64,000 nt of DNA. It comes from Achromobacter xylosoxidans. Its GTDB lineage: Bacteria; Pseudomonadota; Gammaproteobacteria; Burkholderiales; Burkholderiaceae_B. Positions within the stretch are counted from its first letter, which is position 1, and the number at the start of each line of letters is the position of its first letter. Location: positions 1,240,001-1,304,000 of the forward strand of contig NZ_LN831029.1 of the NCBI RefSeq assembly GCF_001457475.1, written 5' to 3'. Shown one piece after another: positions 34,101 through 46,300 of this stretch. The translations under genes were made by a program, and so were the position numbers. Under the pieces are notes generated by a model that was not told the DNA's origin, ran no database searches, and was given only the letters and a program-made list of their open reading frames with translations.

Positions 34101-37100
34101 CGAGGGTGTCAAGAGCGCGGTGGCGCTGGCCGTTGGAGAGCGGGAGAAAGCCCTGGTGGGCTTCGTGGTGCCACAGGGAACGGCGCTGTCCAGTCCGCTG
34201 CCCGGCGACCCGTCGCTGCCCGCGGACTACGCCGCGCTGCTGCCAGGCGAGGCCTGGCATGCGGGGCCGGCCGAGCCGGATCATGAGGATGATATGGCAC
34301 GCCTCCTGGCCGGCTTCCTGTACGAGCATCTGATGCGGCAAGGGGTGAACCTGACCGGCCGCGTCACCGTACAGGCCGTGATGGCGGAGTACGGCGCACA
34401 GCCCCAGTGGGCCGGCTTGGTGGTGCGTTGGCTGGAGCATCTGCATCGACAGGGCTACCTGCAGCGTCTGGACGATGGCGTCCACGCGCCGGTGGAGAGC
34501 ATGCCGCCGGCATGGCAACCGAGCGGCGAACATCCGCTGCGGGAAGCGGCCAACATGTTGTTGACGCACCATGCGCCGCTGGCCCAGATCATCCGCGGCG
34601 AGCGGCCTGCGCGAACGCTGCTGAACCATCCATTCTGGGCGCCAGAGCAGTTGCTGCTGCGTTCCCCCGGCATGCACGCGGCCATCGCGGTGCTGACCGA
34701 CCTGACCCGGACCTTGGCGAAGACGCTGGGCCGTCCGGTACGGCTGCATGAGGTCGGCGCACGCAGCGGCCTGGCTGCGGAACAGCTTCTCCGGCATTTG
34801 GATGCAGGAGCTGTGGCTTATACCGCGTGGGATGACTCGCCGGAGATGGTGCTTCGCGCCACGGAACGGTTGCAGCGGCATGCGCATGCAGAGGTTAGGC
34901 GGTGGCATGCCGGCGTGGCGCAGGAGGATCTGCATCAGGCCGATCTGGTATGGGCCAACAACGCCTTGCACCGCGTGGGCGACGCCGGGGTCCAGGTGGT
35001 GCTGGCCCTGGCCGCACCTTCGGCCATGGTGTTCGTCCAGGAACTGAATCGGGTTTCGTGCCTGGCGCTGGTTTCCACCGAGCTGCTGGCGGACGGCCAC
35101 GAGGAAGGCCTGGCCAACCGGCTGCACGAGACGCCCTGGTGGCAGGACCTGTTGGCAAGGCAAGGAATGCGCAACGAAGCCCAGACGGTGCTGGGGCATG
35201 TGCAGTGCCTGGTGTCCCGTGCACCGCAGGAAGTGCTCAGGCCGGATGCCAACCGGCTGGCTCAGGCGCTGCGCGGGTTGCTCCCAGGCTACATGGTGCC
35301 GCAACGGCTGTACTTCCTGGAGGCCTTGCCATTGACCGCCAACGGCAAGGTGGATCACCGCGGCCTGCTGGAGCACTGCACTCATGGCACGCCCGAGGCC
35401 GGTGCCGAGCGGCCACTGCCCCAGGGGGGCACGGAACAGGCTGTGGCCAGTCTCTGGCGCGATCTTTTGAAGGTGGAACACCTTTACCGGGACAGTCATT
35501 TCTTCCGCATGGGCGGGGACAGTTTGCTGGCGACGCGCCTGATCGGTGAACTGAACCGACGCGGCTTTTCGGCAGCGCTCGGCGACCTGTTCGACTTCCC
35601 GACGCTGGCGGCATTCGCCGAGACCGTGCGCAGCGGCGACACCATCGGTACGCCGGGCCTGCGGCATGACCCCACGCGGCGATACGCGCCTTTCCCGCTG
35701 ACCGATGTGCAGCAGGCCTATCTGGTGGGGCGGCAGCCAGGGTTCGCGCTGGGCGGGATCGGCTCGCATTTCTTCGTCGAATTCGAGGTGGCCGATCTGG
35801 ATGTCGCGCGCTTCGAGCGGGCCATGAATCGGTTGATCAGCCGGCACGACACCCTGCGGGCAGTGGTTCGCGACGGCATGCAGCAGGTGTTGCCGCAGGT
35901 GCCGGACTTCAGGCTGCCCTGCCATCCGGTGACCGACCTGGACGCCCCGGAAGCCGTGGCGTTGCGTGAGCGTCTGGCCCGGCAGGTGCTCGATCCATCG
36001 CGCTGGCCCGTCTTCGACATTCAGGCCGCCCTGGTCGATGGCGGCGCCAAGGCCAGCCTGTTCGTGTGCCTGGACAACCTGATGCTCGATGGCCTGAGCA
36101 TGCAGATCCTGCTTGCCGAACTGGAACAGCTCTACACCAATCCCGGGCAGTCGCTGCCGGAGCTGGAGATTGGCTTCCGCGATTATCTGGAGCATGTGCA
36201 GCAACGACCAGCCAACGACGTCTCGTTGGCGTACTGGGCGCGCCGCCTGGACCATCTGCCGCCGGCCCCGCGCCTGCCATTGCGCTGCGATCCGGGCGAC
36301 GTGGGCCTGCCGCGCTTCGCACGACTGTCCGCCAGGCTTGCCGCCCCGCAGTGGGAGGCGCTCAAGGCGCGTGCGCGCGCCGAAGGTTTGACCCCGTCGG
36401 CATTGCTGCTCTCGGCCTATGCCGCCACCTTGTCGGCCTGGGCTGGCCATGACGAGCTGAGCCTGAACCTCACCCTGTTCGACCGCGAGCCGCTGCACCC
36501 GCAGATCGAACAGGTACTGGGCGACTTCACGACGTTGCTGCTGCTGGCTTGGCAACCGGCCGCGGACTGGCGCAGCAGCGCCCAGGGCCTGCAGCAACGC
36601 CTGCGCCAGGACCTGTTGCATCGCGATGTCTCGGCCATTCAAGTCATGCGCCAACTGGCCCGGCGCGCTGGACAAGCGGCTGCCGCCATGCCCGTGGTGT
36701 TCACCAGCGCCCTGGGCTTCGAACAGGACCGCTTCCTCGCCCATGCGTCCTGGATGAAGCCACGCTGGGGCTTGTCGCACACCCCCCAGGTCTGGCTCGA
36801 CCACCAGGTGTACGAGTCCGAGGGCGAGTTGCGCTTCAACTGGGATTACGTTCAGGAGCTGTTCGAACCGCAGCAGATTCAGGCCGCCTTCGACCGCTAC
36901 GTCTCCTTGTTGCAGCGGCTGGCGAGCGAAGACTCGGCCTGGGATCAGCCATTGCAGGCACTGGTGCCTCGCCTGGAGGGAATGTCGCGCAGCGCCGATC
37001 ACGTACCTGCGCCTCGTGCTATCGAGCCGTCAGTCACGGCCACGCCGCTGCGGGCCGATGACGCCTTGGTTCAAGCACTGTGCAGGCATTTCGAGCAGGT

Positions 37101-37374
37101 GGTCGGGAGGCCGATCCAGCCTCGCCAGTCCTTTTTCGATGCAGGTGCCACGTCCCTGAAATTGGTTCAGTTGCATGTGCACCTGACCCAGACGGGCCAC
37201 ACCGGCCTGCTGGTCACTGATCTGTTTGCCCAGGCCACGCCGCTGGCCTTGGCAGCGCACCTGCACGGCAGATCGAACACGACGAATGACACCGCAGCGC
37301 CCGGGGACGAGCGCCGCGAACTGCTGGCGCAGCGCAAAGCGCGTGCGCAACGTCGGCGCGGGGAGACATCATGA
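31135..37374 (+). CDS. irp2: HMWP2-like nonribosomal peptide synthetase
   Basis: The 2079-residue protein follows the Yersinia HMWP2 plan. In order: aryl carrier (GMDSM, Ser47); cyclization domain Cy1 (D250-x4-D255 in DLLVLDAAS); adenylation domain (YTSGSTGMPKG, residues 718-728; pocket residues HFDLSVYD at 762-769, WN, MLSGD and MGGATEASIW, read as the Cys-type code D-L-Y-N-M-S-M-I-W); an insertion with a degenerate methyltransferase motif HEVGARSG (1205-1212), the epimerase-like element of HMWP2 and PchE; carrier (Ser1463); Cy2 (D1647-x4-D1652); carrier (GATSL, Ser2007). It should load salicylate and condense and cyclise two cysteines. Its stop overlaps the next start by 4 bases. Upstream, a small hairpin lies at 31067-31085. 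Confidence 0.92.
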   Translation: MTDARRNDTPSRGHIEATLREEIAADLGMPTGQLDADASLLKLGMDSMRLMAWMHRLRKRGHKVKLRDLYQQPTVRGWSQLLQDCPATAPAARAAPPEPSGAASPAAVVWPTMADGHPFDLTPVQHAYLVGRAPHQTLGGVGCHLYQEFDGQGLDADALEQAIGALVERHPMLTVTFLDDGRQQRRPGTRWRGLTLHDLRSASPAQCEAHLLAMRARHGHRVLAVEHGENFDFQLSLLPDGHHRLHADIDLLVLDAASFSLVFDELAALVRGECLPAISGDYDFRSYLAQAAQENEAARQQAKAFWMERSGSLPHAPRLPLACEPAQIKQVRISRQRVEITAEDWARFQGLAGECGVTPTMALATCFGAVLARWCSQPRLLLNLTLFDRQPLHPAVDGMIADFTNILLLDIAGEGSSFDTLARGNQQTFTEAYEHRHWSGVELLRELRKTPGAYPHGAPVVFTSNLGRPLFGRDVERTLGVPGWGISQTPQVWIDHLAYEHAGSVFLQWDSNEALFPTGLLEAMFQAYVGLVRYLLAHPQAWREPLPDPMPQAQRAVRERVNAHGDIPAPDGLLHEGFWQQARTRPDALALVHGERRLTYAELASLARRCAGALAAQGVQPGDRVAISMSKGIGQIVAALGILHVGAVYVPVSPDQPLERRRTIYQGAGAKRMLVCRDDGLNDAVAGVTFLAWQEATDYPPLAEPVQVDAREPAYIIYTSGSTGMPKGVIISHRGALNTCAELNRRYAVSADDRVLALSALHFDLSVYDIFGLLSAGGALVLVDEGQRRDPACWCEVIERHGVTVWNTVPALLDMLLTYAEGFELQAPARLRMVMLSGDWIGLDLPGRYRAFRPDGQFVAMGGATEASIWSNVFDVDSVPPHWRSIPYGYPLARQKYRVADAQGRDCPDWVPGELWIGGEGVALGYFNDPERTAQQFVSWQGERWYRTGDMGCYWPDGRLEFLGRRDKQVKVGGYRIELGEIEAALLRVEGVKSAVALAVGEREKALVGFVVPQGTALSSPLPGDPSLPADYAALLPGEAWHAGPAEPDHEDDMARLLAGFLYEHLMRQGVNLTGRVTVQAVMAEYGAQPQWAGLVVRWLEHLHRQGYLQRLDDGVHAPVESMPPAWQPSGEHPLREAANMLLTHHAPLAQIIRGERPARTLLNHPFWAPEQLLLRSPGMHAAIAVLTDLTRTLAKTLGRPVRLHEVGARSGLAAEQLLRHLDAGAVAYTAWDDSPEMVLRATERLQRHAHAEVRRWHAGVAQEDLHQADLVWANNALHRVGDAGVQVVLALAAPSAMVFVQELNRVSCLALVSTELLADGHEEGLANRLHETPWWQDLLARQGMRNEAQTVLGHVQCLVSRAPQEVLRPDANRLAQALRGLLPGYMVPQRLYFLEALPLTANGKVDHRGLLEHCTHGTPEAGAERPLPQGGTEQAVASLWRDLLKVEHLYRDSHFFRMGGDSLLATRLIGELNRRGFSAALGDLFDFPTLAAFAETVRSGDTIGTPGLRHDPTRRYAPFPLTDVQQAYLVGRQPGFALGGIGSHFFVEFEVADLDVARFERAMNRLISRHDTLRAVVRDGMQQVLPQVPDFRLPCHPVTDLDAPEAVALRERLARQVLDPSRWPVFDIQAALVDGGAKASLFVCLDNLMLDGLSMQILLAELEQLYTNPGQSLPELEIGFRDYLEHVQQRPANDVSLAYWARRLDHLPPAPRLPLRCDPGDVGLPRFARLSARLAAPQWEALKARARAEGLTPSALLLSAYAATLSAWAGHDELSLNLTLFDREPLHPQIEQVLGDFTTLLLLAWQPAADWRSSAQGLQQRLRQDLLHRDVSAIQVMRQLARRAGQAAAAMPVVFTSALGFEQDRFLAHASWMKPRWGLSHTPQVWLDHQVYESEGELRFNWDYVQELFEPQQIQAAFDRYVSLLQRLASEDSAWDQPLQALVPRLEGMSRSADHVPAPRAIEPSVTATPLRADDALVQALCRHFEQVVGRPIQPRQSFFDAGATSLKLVQLHVHLTQTGHTGLLVTDLFAQATPLALAAHLHGRSNTTNDTAAPGDERRELLAQRKARAQRRRGETS

Positions 37375-40300
37375 ATATCGAAGAACGCTTGAAGCAGCAC
37401 TATCTCGACTGCGAGCCGATCGCGGTGATCGGTCATGCCAGCCGGTTCCCGGACGCGGCCGACAGCGACGCCTATTGGGCCAACCTGCTGGCCGGGCGTG
37501 AATGCAGTCGGCAGTTTTCGCGGCAGGAACTGCTGGATGCCGGGATTCCGGCATCGGTCATCGACGATCCGGCCTTTGTGCCGCGTGGAACCGTGGTGCC
37601 CGACGCCGAGGCTTTCGACGCCGAGCTGTTCGGCTACTCCCGCCAGGAAGCCGAACTGCTCGACCCGCAGCAGCGGCTGTTCCTGCAGATGGCCTGGCAC
37701 GCGCTGGAGCACGCTGGCTATGCGCCCCGAGCGGTGCCACACAAGACCGGCGTGTTCGGCTCCGGCCGGATCAGCACCTATCCAGGGCGCGAGGCGATCA
37801 ACATCGCCGAAGTGGCGCACGTGCGCAGCCTGCAGTCCCTGATGGGCAATGACAAGGACTACGTGGCGACGCGCGCCGCCTACAAGCTGGATCTTCGCGG
37901 CCCGGCCATGTCCGTGCAGACGGCCTGCTCCAGTTCATTGGTCGCCACCCACCTGGCATGCGAGAGCCTGCGATCCGGCGAATGCGACATGGCCATCGCT
38001 GGCGGTGTGGCCGTCTCCTTCCCGCAGGTGAGCGGCTATTTGTACCAGCAGGGCATGATCTTCTCGCCCGACGGGCATTGCCGCCCGTTCGATGCGCAGG
38101 CCCAGGGCACCTATGGCGGCAATGGCGTGGCGGCCGTGGTGCTGCGGCGCCTGTCCGATGCGCTACGCGACGGCGATCCGGTCGTGGCGGTCGTACTGGG
38201 CAGCGCCATCAACAACGACGGCAGCCAGAAAGTCGGCTATACCGCGCCCTCCGTGCTCGGGCAGCGTGAGGTGATCGCCGATGCGTGGGCGCTGGCCGGA
38301 GTGCGCAGTGAGCAGATCGGCATGATCGAGGCCCACGGGACGGCGACTCCACTGGGCGATTCGATCGAACTGCAGGCGCTGCAGGGTGTATTCCATCCCG
38401 CCGGCCAAGGGCCCGCCTGCGCGCTGGGCTCGGTCAAGAGCAACATGGGGCACCTGGATACGGCTGCCGGCATTGCCAGCTTCCTCAAGGCGGTGCTGGC
38501 GGTCGAGCGCGGCGCGATCCCGCCATGCGTGAACTTCCAGCAGGCCAATCCGGCCTTGCACCTGGAAGACGGTCCTTTCTACGTGCCGCGCGAGGCCCAG
38601 TCCTGGGAGGCGCCGGTTCGCATCGCAGGCGTCTCGTCCTTCGGGATCGGCGGCACCAACTGCCATATGGTCGTGGCGTCCTTGCCGCAGGCCCTGCGTT
38701 CGGTGCATCAGCCCGAGGATGGGCAGCCCCATGGCGCTGATGAGGACGTGCTGCTGCTGAGCGCCAACAACGAAGGCGCGTTGCGGCGTCTGGCCGGTGC
38801 CTATGTACAGGCATTGCAAACCCAGCCTGTCGCAGACGTGGCCCATACGGCGCTGACGGGCCGCTTGCTCGACATGCCTTGGCGTCTGGCCGTGCCCGTA
38901 TGCGGTGAGACGGTGGATGCCTTGAACGCCTTCGCCCAGGGCGAGGACGACATTCTGATCCATGTCGGCCAAGGCGAAGCAGGCAAACGGGCATGGCTTT
39001 TCACCGGCCAGGGGTCGCAGTGGCCCGGCATGGCACGCGACTGGTACCACTCCTCCCCCGCCTTTGCCCAAGGCCTGGAGCGCTGCTTGGCGGCGTTCCA
39101 GAACCTGGATAGTGCTTTCGCCGAGCAACTGCGAAGGGCGCTGGTGGAGCCGGACAGCGATTTGCTCCAGCGCATGGAGTACGCACAGCCGGCCATCGTC
39201 GCTTTCGAACTGGCGATGGCTGCGCATTGGCAAGGCTTGGGGTTGGTACCGGACATGGTACTGGGCCATTCGGTCGGTGAATTCGCAGCGGCGGTCGTGG
39301 CCGGCCACTACAGCCACGAGCAGGTCATGCCGTTGGTGCGGCGGCGTGGCGCACTGATGGACCGCTGCCGCGGCGGCGCCATGCTCTCGGTCTTTGCCGA
39401 CGAGGCGCAAGTCATGCCGGTTGCCATGCGGCTGGGCCTCGACCTAGCGGCCTGCAACGGTGAGCGTCACCTGGTCTTCTCCGGCGAACGCGACTTGATC
39501 GCCAAACTGGCCACCGAACTCGAAGGCATGGGCGTGCGCAGCAATCCGCTGGCGGTCACGGGCGCGGCACATTCGCGGATGCTCGACCCGATCCTGCCGG
39601 AGTTCCGGCAGGCTGCGGGCGCGCTGCAGGCAAGACAGGGCGACATCGCGCTGATCTCCGGCCTGACTGGCGAGCTGGTGGATGCCGCGCTACTGAATCA
39701 GCCGGACTTCTGGCCAAGGCACATGCGCAACCCCGTGCGTTTCGTCCAGTGCCTGCGCAAGGCCATCGAAGACGGTGCAGGCATGTTCCTGGAAATGGGG
39801 CCGGATGCACCCCTGGTCGGTATCGGGCAGCGGGAGATGGGCGCTGGCGCCCACTGGATCGCCAGCGCCCGACGCAATCAATCCGCACGGCAACCGCTGC
39901 GGCAGGCCCTGATGCAACTGTTCGTCGCAGGCGTCGATCTGCCCTGGCCGCAGTTGCTGGGTGGCTCGGGGCGTAAATGCCATGTCCCGCTGTACCCCTT
40001 TGAACGTCAGCGCTACTGGCGTGAAGCAACCGCTGCCGCAGCGGCGAACGCGGCACAGCCGTTCTCGCACGGCACGCAACTGCCCACTGCACGCAATGTC
40101 GTGACGCGCGAAGCACGCGAGCTGGATTTGCCGCGCCTGGAGGCTCTGTATGAATGCGTGGTCAAACTGCATGCCATCTATGTCGACAGGTTGCTGCGCC
40201 GTTGCGTGGGTGAGCGCATCGACCGGGGCGTGACGGCACTGGATATCCTGCGTGATGGACGGCTTCTGCCCCGACATCGCCAATTGCTGGTGCGGCTGCT

Positions 40301-43300
40301 CAATGCCTGCACCGAAGACGGCTACCTGCAACAACAGGACGGCCGCTACCGCACGCGGGTTGCCGCACCGCACGCAGCACATGAACAACTGCTCGCCGAG
40401 CTGAAAAGTTACTGCGAGGGCCTGGGCGTCATCGCGGAAACCGTGCAGCGCGCGGGCGACAGCCTGTACGAGATGATGAGCGGCGCGATCGAACCTGTCG
40501 CTGTGATCTTCCCGGAGGGTGCCTCCAGCGGCGTGGAAGTCCTGTATCAGGATTTCAGCTTCGGGCGCTATTTCAATCAGATCGCCGCGGGTGTGGTCGC
40601 CGACCTGGTGCGCAGCCGTGGCGAACCCGGCGAACCGCTGCCGCCATATCGGGTGCTGGAGGTGGGTGGCGGCACGGGCGGCACCACTGCGTGGGTACTG
40701 CCGGCGTTGTCCAGCCAGCCGGACGTGCACTACGTGTTCACGGACATCTCGCCGATCTTCACCCGCCGCGCCGAGCAGAAATTCGCCGACTACGGCTTCG
40801 TCGAGTACCGGGAGTTCGATCTTCAGCAAAGTGCCGGGGCCCAGGGGTTCGCGGCGGGCGATTTCGACTTGATCGTGGCCGCCAACGTCATTCACGCCAC
40901 GCAGCACGTGGGGGATGCGCTGGCGAACCTGCTGCCCTTGCTCAAGCCGGGTGGCCGCTTGCTGATGCGCGAGATCACCCGGCCCATGCGCCTGTTCGAT
41001 TTCGTGTTCGGGCCGCTGGTTCTGCCATTGCATGATGAGCAGGCCCGTGGCGGCGAGCTGTTCCTGAGCACGGCGCACTGGCGCGATCAGTGTCTTGCCG
41101 CCGGCTTCGCCACTGTCGAATGGCTCCCGGACGACGGTACCGCCACGTCCGGCATGAGCGAGCACATCTTGCTGGCGACGGCACCCGGCGCGTCCGCTGC
41201 GCAGTCCACACCGATGCGGCTTGGCACTAGCGTATTGGGTCAGGCGCTCGCCAATGACGGCAGTTACCTGGCGGATTGGTCCGATTGTGCTGGGCAGGAC
41301 AGCCAATGGATCGACCGAGTTGGCAAGGCCAGCCGCGAAATGGCCCGTCGCCACGGCGATGGCAGGCACGTGCCCGCCATCGATGTTCCACCACGGGCAC
41401 CAGACTGGTTGGGCCTGGTTCGCCTGCAATGGCAGGCCCGACTGAACCAGCCGTCGAACATCGACCTGACGCTGCTTGGGCCGAATGGCCTCTGGCAGAG
41501 CCCACTGGCGTCCCCCGGTGGTGACGAAGACGGCCTGCCGAAGCTCTCCGCAACGCCAGACACGCACTACGACTGGTGCTGGGAACCGCTTGGCCGGGCG
41601 ACGGATGCCGTCGTCGGCAGGCGGCTGCGAGTGTTCGGGGAAATGGACGCCGGCCTGGTGTCCGAGCTGGCTCAGGTGGGCGTCACCCTGGATGAGGATG
41701 CCGGGGACATGCTGGTGCTGCTTCCGGAACACGCTGGCCTGGATGGCGTTGCCGAAACCGTGCTAGGTGCAATTCAAGAAGCCTCAGGCCAGGACGGCAG
41801 CCGCATTGTGGTGGTCACGCGGGCGGCATGGCCGGTGGCCGGCGACGAGAACGTCAGTGCGGCTCATCATGCTGTCTGGGGGCTGGCACGCACCGCGTCG
41901 GTCGAGTTTGCTGCCCCGGCAGCGGCCACGCGTTCCATCCTGATGGTCGATCTTGCAGTGGACGCGCCTTGGCAGGATCTGCTCGTTGGCCTGCATGCGA
42001 CGGAGAAATCCGGACAGTGGGTGGCCGTGCGCGAAGGCCATGCATGGGTGCCGCGACTACAGCCACACCGTTTTGCCGCTCCCGCGCTGAATGAACACAG
42101 CTTGCGAAGTGACGGCTGGCACGTGGTAACGGGCGGGTTGGGCGGCCTGGGTCGGTTGACGGCTGAATGGCTGGCCAGTCGCGGCGCAGGTCGAATCGCA
42201 TTGCTTGCGCATCGGCAGCAGGAGGACGCCGCTGACTTCATCGCCAGGCTGCGACAGCGCTATGCGGTCTTGGCGACGTGCGTGGTCTGCGACGTTGCCG
42301 ATCTGGCCGATCTTGATCGTGCGGTGGATCGTCTGTCGGCTGACGGCGGGCTGGCCGGTATCGTGCATGCCGCAGGCGTGCTCGACGATGGACCTATCTC
42401 GTCCTGGGATGCCCGTCGCCTTGCGCCTGTGCTGGCGGTCAAGGCTCACGCGGCGCGGCATCTGTACGAGAGACTGAGCCGGGCCGGTGGCAGGCTCTAT
42501 CTGTTGCTGTACTCATCGGCCGCCGCCGCCCTGGGCAGTGCGGGACAGGCCGGCCATGCCTTGGCGAGCGCCTATCTGGACGGCCTGGCGTATGAAGCCG
42601 CCGCCTGGGGTGATGAAAGCCCGGTCAAGGTGATTGCCATCGGCTGGGGCGCCTGGGGCCAAACCGGACGTGCGGCCGACGAAGCATTACAGGCAGCTCT
42701 CGCGCAGGACGGCATGGGGGTACTGAGCGATGCCGAAGGCCTATGGCATCTGGAGCAGGCACTGTCGCGCGGGGCGCCCTACCGCCTGGCGATGCGGGTG
42801 TTGCCCGAGCATCTGGATGATGGCCGCAAGCAGTTGCTGGGCCTCCTGCGCGAGACGGCGCGGCAGCCTGCGGTGCCGGTGGCAGGCAAGCCCGCCAAGG
42901 CCGCGCAAGCGCAGTCTCCGGACCTGCCGGCGGACCAACTGGCAGATGCCGGCGCGGTGGCGCAGTGGTTGGCAGCGCAGATCGCGGCTCAACTGAGGCT
43001 GGACGACCCATCGCGGCTTTCGGCCAAACGCGATCTGGTGCAACTGGGGCTGGATTCTCTGTTGTTCCTGGAACTGAGCAGCACCATCCAGCGCCGCCTG
43101 GGGGTACGCATCGACGCCGAACAAGCCTATCGGGATATGACGATCGCAGGCCTGAGCCGATTGATCGCCAGGCAAGCGGCGCAAGCCACCGAGGGGCCGT
43201 CGCAACCGACGCTGCTGCATCACGATGCGGCCGGTCGCTTCCAGCCATTCCCGCTGACGCCGATTCAGCATGCGTACTGGTTGGGACGCACCAGCCTGAT

Positions 43301-46300
43301 CGACTACGGCGGCGTGGCCTGCCATGTGCTGTTCGAGTGGGACCTGCGCCATGACCAGTTCGACCTGGAGCGTCTTGAGCAGGCCTGGAATGCGCTGATA
43401 CAGCGTCACGACATGCTCCGCATGGTGATTGGCGACGATGGCCAGCAGCGGATTCTGGAACATGTCCCCGAGTACCGCATCGAGCGCCGCAACCTGTCCG
43501 CGCTTTCCGCCGACGAACAGGAACGGATGCTGGCACAAACCCGGCAAGAGCTGTCCTACCGTGTCCTGCCGGCAGAGCGTTGGCCGCTGTTCGAGCTGAT
43601 CGCGTCGGAGCTGAACGGCGAACGCTATCGGCTGCACATGAACCTGGATCTGCTGCTGTTCGACGTGCAGAGCTTCAAGGTCATGATGGACGACTTGGCG
43701 GCCTTCTACCGGGGTGGCAGTCCGGAGCCGTTGCAGATCACCTTCCGCGACTACGTGCTCGGCGAACAGGCACGTCGCCAGACCGAGGATTGGCTCAGGT
43801 CGTGGTGCTACTGGCAGGACTTACTGGCTGAGCTTCCGCCTGCACCGAGCTTGCCGCTGTCCGATGGCGATCCGGACGGCCATCAGCCCAGTTTTACGAC
43901 CTATCAGGCGACCCTGGATCGTCAGAGCTGGACGGACTTGAAGGAGGAGTGGCGATCCTGGGGGGTGACCCCTTCGGCAGCGTTGATGACGCTGTTCGCC
44001 GTGACGCTGGAGCGCTGGGCACGCTGGCCGAGCTTCACCCTGAACCTCACGTTCTTCAATCGGCGTCCCGTGCATCCACAGATGAGCCAGTTGATTGGCG
44101 ACTTCACCTCGGTGCTGCTGGTCGATTTCGATCTGAGCGATGAATCCCTCACCCTGCGTGAGCGCATCGAGCAAACCCAGCGGCGCTTGCGCCAGCACCT
44201 GGCACACAGCCAGGTGAACGGCGTCGAACTGCTGCGGGAGGTAGGCCGCATTCGTGGGCAGTCGCATCAGCCGCTGATGCCGGTGGTATTCACGAGCATG
44301 CTGGGCATGACGCTGGATGGGCTGAACATCGATCAGGCCATGACCAGCCTGCTGGGCGACCCCGTGCATGTGTTCACGCAGACCCCACAGGTGTGGCTGG
44401 ATCACCAGGTCATGGAGATCGACGGGGAACTGGTGTTCAGCTGGTATTGCATGGACGAGGTGTTGGCCGAAGGGGCCGCACAGGCCATGTTCAGGGATTT
44501 TCATGCCGTACTGAAAGCGGTGGCGAATGCTCCGCAGCGGATGCAGCAGCCGGGAATATGGAAGCACCCCGAAGAGCAAGTTGAGCCTCTGCCTTTCGCG
44601 CGTCACGCGTGGTTCGCTGCCGCAAGCCAAGTCGACCCGAGAGAAATCGAGGCCGTCGCACTCCGACAGGAGGGCGTCTTTCAGGCCGATGCCCAGCACG
44701 ATGGCGTTGGCGGAAATCTGCTGGTCAAGGTGGTGGCGAAACCTCGCAGCTACGACCCGGCCGGTTTCACGGAGCCTGACCTGGGGGTTCTGCCGGAATT
44801 GGCAGGCCTGGAGCCAGCCGAGCAGAGCCTCTTCGATGCGGTGTGGCTGGCGCTGGAAACCCGTGCGCTGCACGGTATTGCCAGCACCCTGGCGAACCAT
44901 GGCCTGTTCGTGCAGGAACGCCAGGCGGTGGCATTGGATGCCATCTACCGTCGTCTGCAAGTGCTGCCGCAGTTCGAGCGCATCGTGCGCCAATGGCTTC
45001 GGGCGCTGACGACGGCGGGCTGGCTGAGCCAGGACGATGGGAACTTCGTGTGCCTGCGGCCCTTGAATGACATGCAGGCCCCGCCAGCCATGCCACCCAG
45101 CGCCTGGGGCGACACGCTGGCTCACTACCTGGACCGCAACGTGGAGCGGCATGCGCAATTGCTGCAAGGCACTTGCTTGGCCCTGGAACTGTTCTTTGCC
45201 GATGACTACGCGATCACGCGAGCACTTTATGCGCAGAACCCGGCTGCGCAATGCGTGATCCGCAACGTGGCGCATATCGTGCGGAGGCTGGGACAGTCGT
45301 TCCGGCCGGAGCGCCGCCTGCGCGTCATGGAGGTTGGCGCCGGCACCGGAGCCACCACGGGCACCGTGCTGGAAGCACTTGGCGACCGCCTGGACACCTA
45401 TCACTTCACCGATGTCTCGACGTTCTTCCTGGATGAAGCCTGCAAGCGATTCACGGGGCGCGGTGAACTGACCTACGGCATTTTCGACATCAACCAGCCG
45501 GTCGACTACGCGACGTACCCGGCCGAAAGCCATGATCTCGTGGTGGCCGCCCAGGTCATGCACGACGCCAGCCACGTCGTACGGTCGCTGCGCCGTATCG
45601 GCAGCCTGATGAAGCCAGGCGCCCGTCTCGTGCTGATCGAGGCCACTCACCGGGATAGCCTGTTGCAGATGGCCAGCGTGGGCTTCATCGAAGGGCTGGG
45701 CAACTACCAGGATCACCGGATCATCGACGACCGGGCCATGCTGAATCTGACCCAGTGGCGCGAGGCGTTGCAAGGCAGCGGCTTCTCGCTCGAACTGGCC
45801 TGGCCGGAAACCGCGGACTCCCCCATCCATCAGCATGTGATCGTGGCCCGCCTGGTACGCGCCGCCCACGTCGATTGCCAGGCGGTCAGGCAGTCGCTGA
45901 TACGGCATTTTGGTGAGACGTTGCCGGATGTCGAAGTGCGGCAAAGCGAGTCTCAGCACATGTTCGCCATCGGCGCCGCTGCAGGCGCGCGGGCCTTGGC
46001 TGCGAATGTGCCGGCGACGAGCACGCAGCCAGTGGTCGACGGCGCAGCCATGTCGTCCAACGCCCGCGAAGCGCCGGACGATGCGCTGATCAATAGTGTC
46101 GCCCAGATATGGCAGGCCTTCCTCGGCAGACCAGTGAGCCCGGAAAGCGACTTCTTCCACAGCGGCGGCGACAGCCTGATCGCTACGCGGGTCATTGCCC
46201 AGCTCAACCGCGTGGGCGTTGCGGGCGCCAGCCTGCAGGCGCTGTTCGCCCATCGCACCTTGGCGGCGTTCTGCGCCACGCTCGAAGGAATCAGGAGCCC

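Noticed and set aside
30271..37002. A 2243-codon open frame on the minus strand opposite the HMWP2-like gene
   Set aside because: It is the mirror of a GC-rich, strongly biased coding frame, has no recognisable domain and is low in complexity. The plus-strand gene has full domain evidence.
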